Shown here: piece by piece, positions 59,480 through 64,000 of the stretch
Position numbering within the stretch: the first letter of the stretch is position 1
Layout of the letters: the number at the start of each line of letters is the position of its first letter
From: Lactiplantibacillus paraplantarum
GTDB lineage: Bacteria; Bacillota; Bacilli; Lactobacillales; Lactobacillaceae
Direction: 5' to 3'
Assembly (NCBI RefSeq): GCF_003641145.1
Contig: NZ_CP032744.1
Location: 806,001-870,000, forward strand
DNA: 64,000 nucleotides
Position numbers and translations under genes: made by a program
Notes under the pieces: model-generated
The model's input: the letters and a program-made list of their open reading frames with translations, nothing else
Told to the model about the DNA's origin: nothing
Database searches by the model: none

Positions 59480-62400
59480 ATGAAGAAATCAGTTACGACT
59501 AAAGAACACTACAAGATGTATAAAAAAGGTAAAATTTGGCTGTTCGCTGGCTTAGCAACGTTAACCTGGCAGGTTGGTATTGTTGCCCAGGCCGATACAG
59601 TTGAAGGGACAAGTACCAATGATGCGAGTAGCACGAGTACTACTGATCAAAGTCATGTGACCGCGTCCAGTGTGACCTTAGGGAGTAGTCGTGCGGCCAG
59701 TAGCAGTGCGACTGCCACTGAGAAAACCAATGCGAGCGCAACAACGACGGTGGCTGCTAGCGATGCCGCCGCTAAAGCAAGCCAAGCCAGCAGTACGACA
59801 ACCTCAAGTTCGACGGTCGCCACGACTGAATCAACTGGTGCAACAGCTGCGACGAGCGCGGCCGCCAGTTCTGCGACTGCCACAGTGACCGCCAGTGCCG
59901 TGGTGACGAGCGCCAGTTCAGACGAAGCCACTCGTGTTGGCGCGGCCAGCAGTGCTGCGACTTCGACGGGGACGACAGCAACGTTATCAACGACTAGTGC
60001 GGCCAGCTCAGAAGCCGGTGCGGCTGGGAGTAGTGCCGTGACCAGTTCTGCTGACTCGAAGGCGACGGCTTCCGTGGCGACTAGTGCCAAGATAATGGCT
60101 TTGGATGCAACCGTCAGTACGTCGGATACCACCAGTGCTGCCAAGGACTATGCCGGCTATCATGCGAGTACCAATGTCAGTAGCGGTATTTTTGGGACTA
60201 GTGAATGGTGGGTCGATGAAGATGAAGTCTTACATATCGGGGGCGGGACTTTAGCTTCTACTGAGGCCTACATGACACAATCAGATACTATCAACGGTAT
60301 AGCATATACTATTGGAAGTTTGAATACAAATACAATCACAGTCCCATGGTTTAAAGAATTTGTAACAAATTCGGATGGTGACGTTCCAATTACTAAGGTC
60401 GTGCTTGAAGATAAGGTAATAGCTGCAAGCGATGCGTCTGGTCTATTTGCTGGATTGGTAAATGTTACGAGTATAGAAGGTCTCGAAAATTTAGATACCT
60501 CGAATGTCGTTTACATGGCCGGGATGTTTGAACAAACAATGCATTTAACGTCTTTGAATCTATCAAATTTTAACACGAGCAAGGTTGTTGATATGACTGG
60601 AATGTTTTTTGGAATGGGTTTTCAAAGCGAGACGAGTTTTGAGCTGGATGTATCAAGCTTTAATACGAGCAATGTCACTAATATGGCTACAATGTTTGCC
60701 TATTCAAAAGTTTCGAGGTTAGACTTATCAAATTTTGATACGAGTCATGTCACTAATATGATGCAAATGTTTGCATTAGATGCGGATTTGACTCAGTTGA
60801 ATGTGTCAAGTTTCGATACGAGTCATGTTCAACTTATGATGGCAATGTTTGGATTTTGCTCATCATTGACTAGTTTGAACGTTACGAACTTTGATACGTC
60901 TCAAGTTGTATTGATGCAGCAAATGTTTGAGAACTGTTCATCGTTAACTAGTTTAGATCTTTCAAGCTTTGATATGAGTAATGCTGCCGATACAACTGAC
61001 GTATCTGATATTTATAACGGTCTTTATCTGATGCTGTACGAGGATAACGCCTTGAAGCAGTTAACCTTGAATAAAAGTTCAAAGTTAACTGTGCCTAGCG
61101 GGGCTGGTGTGCAGATTTCCGCAGGCTTACTGGATATTACCGCAAACGATGTCTATACCGGAAAATGGGAGCAACGTGATGCAGCAACTAACCAAAAAAC
61201 GGGTAAGGCTTATACGACCAATGAATTAAATGATTTATACACATCTGCAACTACTGTCGATGCGACTTATACCTACGTTTGGCAAACCTGGATTGATACG
61301 CAAGCTACCACGCTCATTGCCGGGCCAACCACGACTTGGCATGCTAGTGACAATTTTATTAGTGCGATTAATCCTGAAGAAGTCAGTGTTGCGCTTGGTA
61401 CGGGGACCGATGATGTGACTTACGCGATTGCGGATGCGGATGGTCAAGTGTATGCCGCTATGCCGACAACTACGCCAGGCACCTATACCGTGACGTATTC
61501 ATTCGTGGATAATGGCACCACTTATGACAATACGGCGACCGTGACAATTGTGGCTTCACAGGCTGCATTAACGACGGCAGATAGTACGTTGGTGGCGACG
61601 ACTGATCCTGCTGCGAAGTGGACGCCCAGTGATAATGTGACTGGAATTTTGGACAATACTGGTCAAACGATTGACTTTGCCGATGCTGACATTACGGTTA
61701 GCGGTGCTGATGGGATCAATCTTAGTCAGGCGGGAACTTATCCGGTGACATATACGTACACCGATGCTAGCGGTAATCAGGATACACAAGTCGCCACCAT
61801 TACCGTCACGGCCAATAATTCCACCATCAATGCCAGTGTCAGTACCGTCATTGCTGGACCAAGTGTGATCTGGACGGCTGGCGATAACTTAGCTGGCGCC
61901 GTTGATACGACTGGTGATGAAGCAACTGCGACAACTAGTGATACGGTTGATGCTCAAACACCTGGTACTTACCAAGTGACGTATACGTTCACCGATAGTA
62001 CCGGTAGCCTGATTAGCAAAACGGTGACCGTAACGGTTGTCGCTAGTGCGGCTGAGCTAGCGGTTAAGGATAGTACGTTCGTTGCGACGACGAATCCCGC
62101 TGCGAAGTGGACGGCGAGTGATAACGTGACCGCAATTCTGGACAATGCGGGTCAGCGCGTGAGTTACGTGGATGCTAATATTACGGTTGCTGGTGCCGAT
62201 AAGGTTGACTTGCGCCAAGCAGGCACGTATCACGTGACGTACACGTATACCGACGCTAGCGGTAATGAAAAGACGGCCACTGCCACAATTACGGTAACGG
62301 CCAATCAGTCGATTATTGATGCTAACGACAGTACGGTGATTGCTGGACCAGCGACAACTTGGACGGCGAGTGACAACTTGATTGGTGCCACCGATACTAA

Positions 62401-64000
62401 TGGGACTAAGGTCAGTGCGACAACTAGCGATACGGTCGATCCTCAGAAACCAGGCACCTACAACGTGCGGTATACGTTTACGGATAGTACGGGTAGTGTC
62501 ATTACTAAGACGGTCGTTGTTACAGTGAAGGCTAGTCAGGCTAGCGTTACAGCGACTGATAGTGTGATCAAGCGCGGGGCAACTTGGCAAGCGGCTGATA
62601 ATCTGATTAGTGTGGTGGATGCACAAGGACACCCGCTGAGTTTGACTAGTGCTCACGTTACGACAACGGGAACGGTTGACTCAGCTACTCCTGGCACTTA
62701 CCACGTGACGTATCACTATACTGATGTGGGCGGCAATGTCGTCACTGCCCAAGCCGCAGTTGTGGTGACCGGGGTGATATTGAAGGAAAATGCCAAAACG
62801 ATTGTGACTACCAGCGCATGGCACCCAAATGACAGTATTGCGTCTGCGATTGGGACAACTGGTGCGGATGCCATTGATGCAGTTAATGTGGCGATAACGA
62901 ATGCGGTGGGGGCGACTGTCACAAGTTATACGGCCCTCGGACAATACGACGTGGCTTATGAGTTAAATGGTCAAACGACGGTCCTAACATTAACAGTCGC
63001 TAGTGCTGCTAAAATAACGGCAAGTGACGGTGCGGTCATTCTCGGCAGTGATTGGTCGGCGAGTGACAACTTAGTCGCCGTTGTTGATGAGAATGGGCAA
63101 AATGTTGATTTGACCGATGCACGGATTACCACGATTGGGACTGTGGACACTACGACGCCTGGTTCTTATCACGTGTCGTATCAATATACGGACGCGGCCG
63201 GTAATGCAACAATTAGTAAGCCAATTACGGTTAATGTCACTGGCATAACGTTGAAAGATAGCAATAAAACGATGACGACGACCAATGACTGGACACCTGC
63301 AGAGAATATCCAAGCGGCAGTTGATGCAACGGGTGCCAATGTCATTGGCGACGTGACGTATACGGTCAGTGCGACTCGTGCGCGCAGTATTGCCGCACTT
63401 AATCACCCAGGTGAGTATACCGTCACGTACAGTTTTACGGACCAATTAGGCACCCATACGGCATCAATGGTGGTGACCGTCGTGAGTGCGGCGCAGGTCA
63501 ATGTTAAAGATAGCACCATTGTCGTTGGTAATCAGTGGACGAGCGCGACTAATCTAACGCGAGTGCTTGATGAAAACGGTGCTCAAATCAGCTTGACGGA
63601 TGCTCGGATTACCACTAGCGGGGTTGTCGATACGATGACCCCCGGACGATATCACGTCACGTACGCGTATACGGATGGGGCTGGTAATGTTGTTTCGGCA
63701 GTGGCCACTGTGACAGTGGTTGCAGATACGACTGACGATAACGATACGGATGGCACCAATACTAGTGGTTCCGACAGTAACGATGGCGATGGCGGTGCGA
63801 ATACCGAGGACACTAGTAATAATGCGGGAACTGATACAAAAACTGACAATGCCGGTCGCACTGATGATGACAGTAAGGACACAGCTATCAAAGTTATTGG
63901 CACTGCGACTGACCGCGTCACCGACACTAATGACACTGATACTGTCACTAATTCGGATGAGGATACGACAGTGAACGTCGCGGCACGTCATCAATCGACT
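59480..64000 (+). CDS. Giant KxYKxGKxW-signal surface protein, DUF285 and Ig-like repeats (partial)
   Basis: At least 1507 residues; continues off the right edge. ATG after AAAGGGG. In order: KxYKxGKxW signal (HYKMYKKGKIW, residues 10-20, cleaved probably after QAD near 39); Ser/Ala/Thr linker (about 40-225); a module with DUF285/BspA-type repeats (about 333-513; units like LDLSNFDTSHVTNM-QMF); then ten Ig-like repeats (about 605-1413) ending TVTVxA/G; then an Asp/Asn/Thr-rich spacer. An LPxTG anchor is expected beyond the window but not seen. Likely adhesin; ligand unknown. Repeats 2-3 and 4-5 are close copies. Confidence 0.9.
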   Translation, partial: MKKSVTTKEHYKMYKKGKIWLFAGLATLTWQVGIVAQADTVEGTSTNDASSTSTTDQSHVTASSVTLGSSRAASSSATATEKTNASATTTVAASDAAAKASQASSTTTSSSTVATTESTGATAATSAAASSATATVTASAVVTSASSDEATRVGAASSAATSTGTTATLSTTSAASSEAGAAGSSAVTSSADSKATASVATSAKIMALDATVSTSDTTSAAKDYAGYHASTNVSSGIFGTSEWWVDEDEVLHIGGGTLASTEAYMTQSDTINGIAYTIGSLNTNTITVPWFKEFVTNSDGDVPITKVVLEDKVIAASDASGLFAGLVNVTSIEGLENLDTSNVVYMAGMFEQTMHLTSLNLSNFNTSKVVDMTGMFFGMGFQSETSFELDVSSFNTSNVTNMATMFAYSKVSRLDLSNFDTSHVTNMMQMFALDADLTQLNVSSFDTSHVQLMMAMFGFCSSLTSLNVTNFDTSQVVLMQQMFENCSSLTSLDLSSFDMSNAADTTDVSDIYNGLYLMLYEDNALKQLTLNKSSKLTVPSGAGVQISAGLLDITANDVYTGKWEQRDAATNQKTGKAYTTNELNDLYTSATTVDATYTYVWQTWIDTQATTLIAGPTTTWHASDNFISAINPEEVSVALGTGTDDVTYAIADADGQVYAAMPTTTPGTYTVTYSFVDNGTTYDNTATVTIVASQAALTTADSTLVATTDPAAKWTPSDNVTGILDNTGQTIDFADADITVSGADGINLSQAGTYPVTYTYTDASGNQDTQVATITVTANNSTINASVSTVIAGPSVIWTAGDNLAGAVDTTGDEATATTSDTVDAQTPGTYQVTYTFTDSTGSLISKTVTVTVVASAAELAVKDSTFVATTNPAAKWTASDNVTAILDNAGQRVSYVDANITVAGADKVDLRQAGTYHVTYTYTDASGNEKTATATITVTANQSIIDANDSTVIAGPATTWTASDNLIGATDTNGTKVSATTSDTVDPQKPGTYNVRYTFTDSTGSVITKTVVVTVKASQASVTATDSVIKRGATWQAADNLISVVDAQGHPLSLTSAHVTTTGTVDSATPGTYHVTYHYTDVGGNVVTAQAAVVVTGVILKENAKTIVTTSAWHPNDSIASAIGTTGADAIDAVNVAITNAVGATVTSYTALGQYDVAYELNGQTTVLTLTVASAAKITASDGAVILGSDWSASDNLVAVVDENGQNVDLTDARITTIGTVDTTTPGSYHVSYQYTDAAGNATISKPITVNVTGITLKDSNKTMTTTNDWTPAENIQAAVDATGANVIGDVTYTVSATRARSIAALNHPGEYTVTYSFTDQLGTHTASMVVTVVSAAQVNVKDSTIVVGNQWTSATNLTRVLDENGAQISLTDARITTSGVVDTMTPGRYHVTYAYTDGAGNVVSAVATVTVVADTTDDNDTDGTNTSGSDSNDGDGGANTEDTSNNAGTDTKTDNAGRTDDDSKDTAIKVIGTATDRVTDTNDTDTVTNSDEDTTVNVAARHQST

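Noticed and set aside
59653..60144. 163-codon minus-strand frame and other long minus-strand frames up to 63994
   Set aside because: Shadows produced by the repetitive Ser/Ala/Thr codons of the surface protein; low-complexity products with no start context.
61290..63723. CRISPR-like array
   Set aside because: The repetition is protein-coding Ig-like domains of about 80 residues, not short direct repeats with unique spacers.

Overview
The window looks like a chromosomal segment of a low-to-moderate GC Gram-positive lactic acid bacterium, most likely the Lactiplantibacillus plantarum group. The clues are seen directly: S14 and L36 of the zinc-ribbon type, ctsR followed at once by clpC with no mcsA/mcsB between, DUF4811/MFS and LCP/PAP2 envelope genes, tRNA genes without encoded CCA, serine T-box and lysine riboswitch leaders, and a KxYKxGKxW-signal surface protein. 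No prophage, insertion sequence with a transposase, or CRISPR array was seen.

Layout. 1-5.1 kb: start of asnB (running off the left edge), azlCD branched-chain amino acid exporter, a tiny MerR-like HTH protein, a long non-coding element bounded by a 25-bp inverted repeat, and a lipoprotein with a strongly acidic tail. 5.2-12.1 kb: a small membrane protein, a DHA2 drug exporter plus DUF4811 protein divergent from a MerR-type regulator (the shared promoter region holds a perfect GlnR/TnrA-type box), an unassigned structured RNA with its own terminator, an MntR-type regulator, a cold-shock protein and a two-gene ThrE-type exporter. 12.6-24.3 kb: LCP cell-wall ligase, PAP2 phosphatase, esterase, GNAT, Rrf2 regulator beside alsS, lysine-riboswitch-controlled lysP, VanY-type carboxypeptidase, deoxynucleoside kinase and T-box-controlled serS.

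24.7-25.4 kb: seven tRNA genes (Leu-UAG, Thr-AGU, Gly-GCC, Leu-UAA, Arg-ACG, Pro-UGG, Pro-CGG). 25.8-43.7 kb: ctsR-clpC with a CtsR box, a TetR regulator, rpoB-rpoC behind a leader that contains an intrinsic terminator, convergent comC, the str operon (rpsL, rpsG, fusA) and a membrane/class-A-beta-lactamase-like fusion protein. 44.6-58.8 kb: the S10-spc-alpha ribosomal protein cluster, 29 genes from rpsJ to rplQ, all in one direction and tightly spaced. 59.5-64 kb: a very large surface protein with signal peptide, Ser/Ala/Thr-rich linker, DUF285-type repeats and ten Ig-like repeats, running off the right edge.

The core half of the window is the transcription and translation machinery in classical order. 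The left part and the gaps between core blocks carry the accessory content. At least four gaps contain degenerate copies of one dispersed non-coding repeat family with a conserved hairpin; this is the most unusual structure in the window not explained by a gene. Many start codons are placed by their Shine-Dalgarno sequence and are therefore shorter than the longest open frame.
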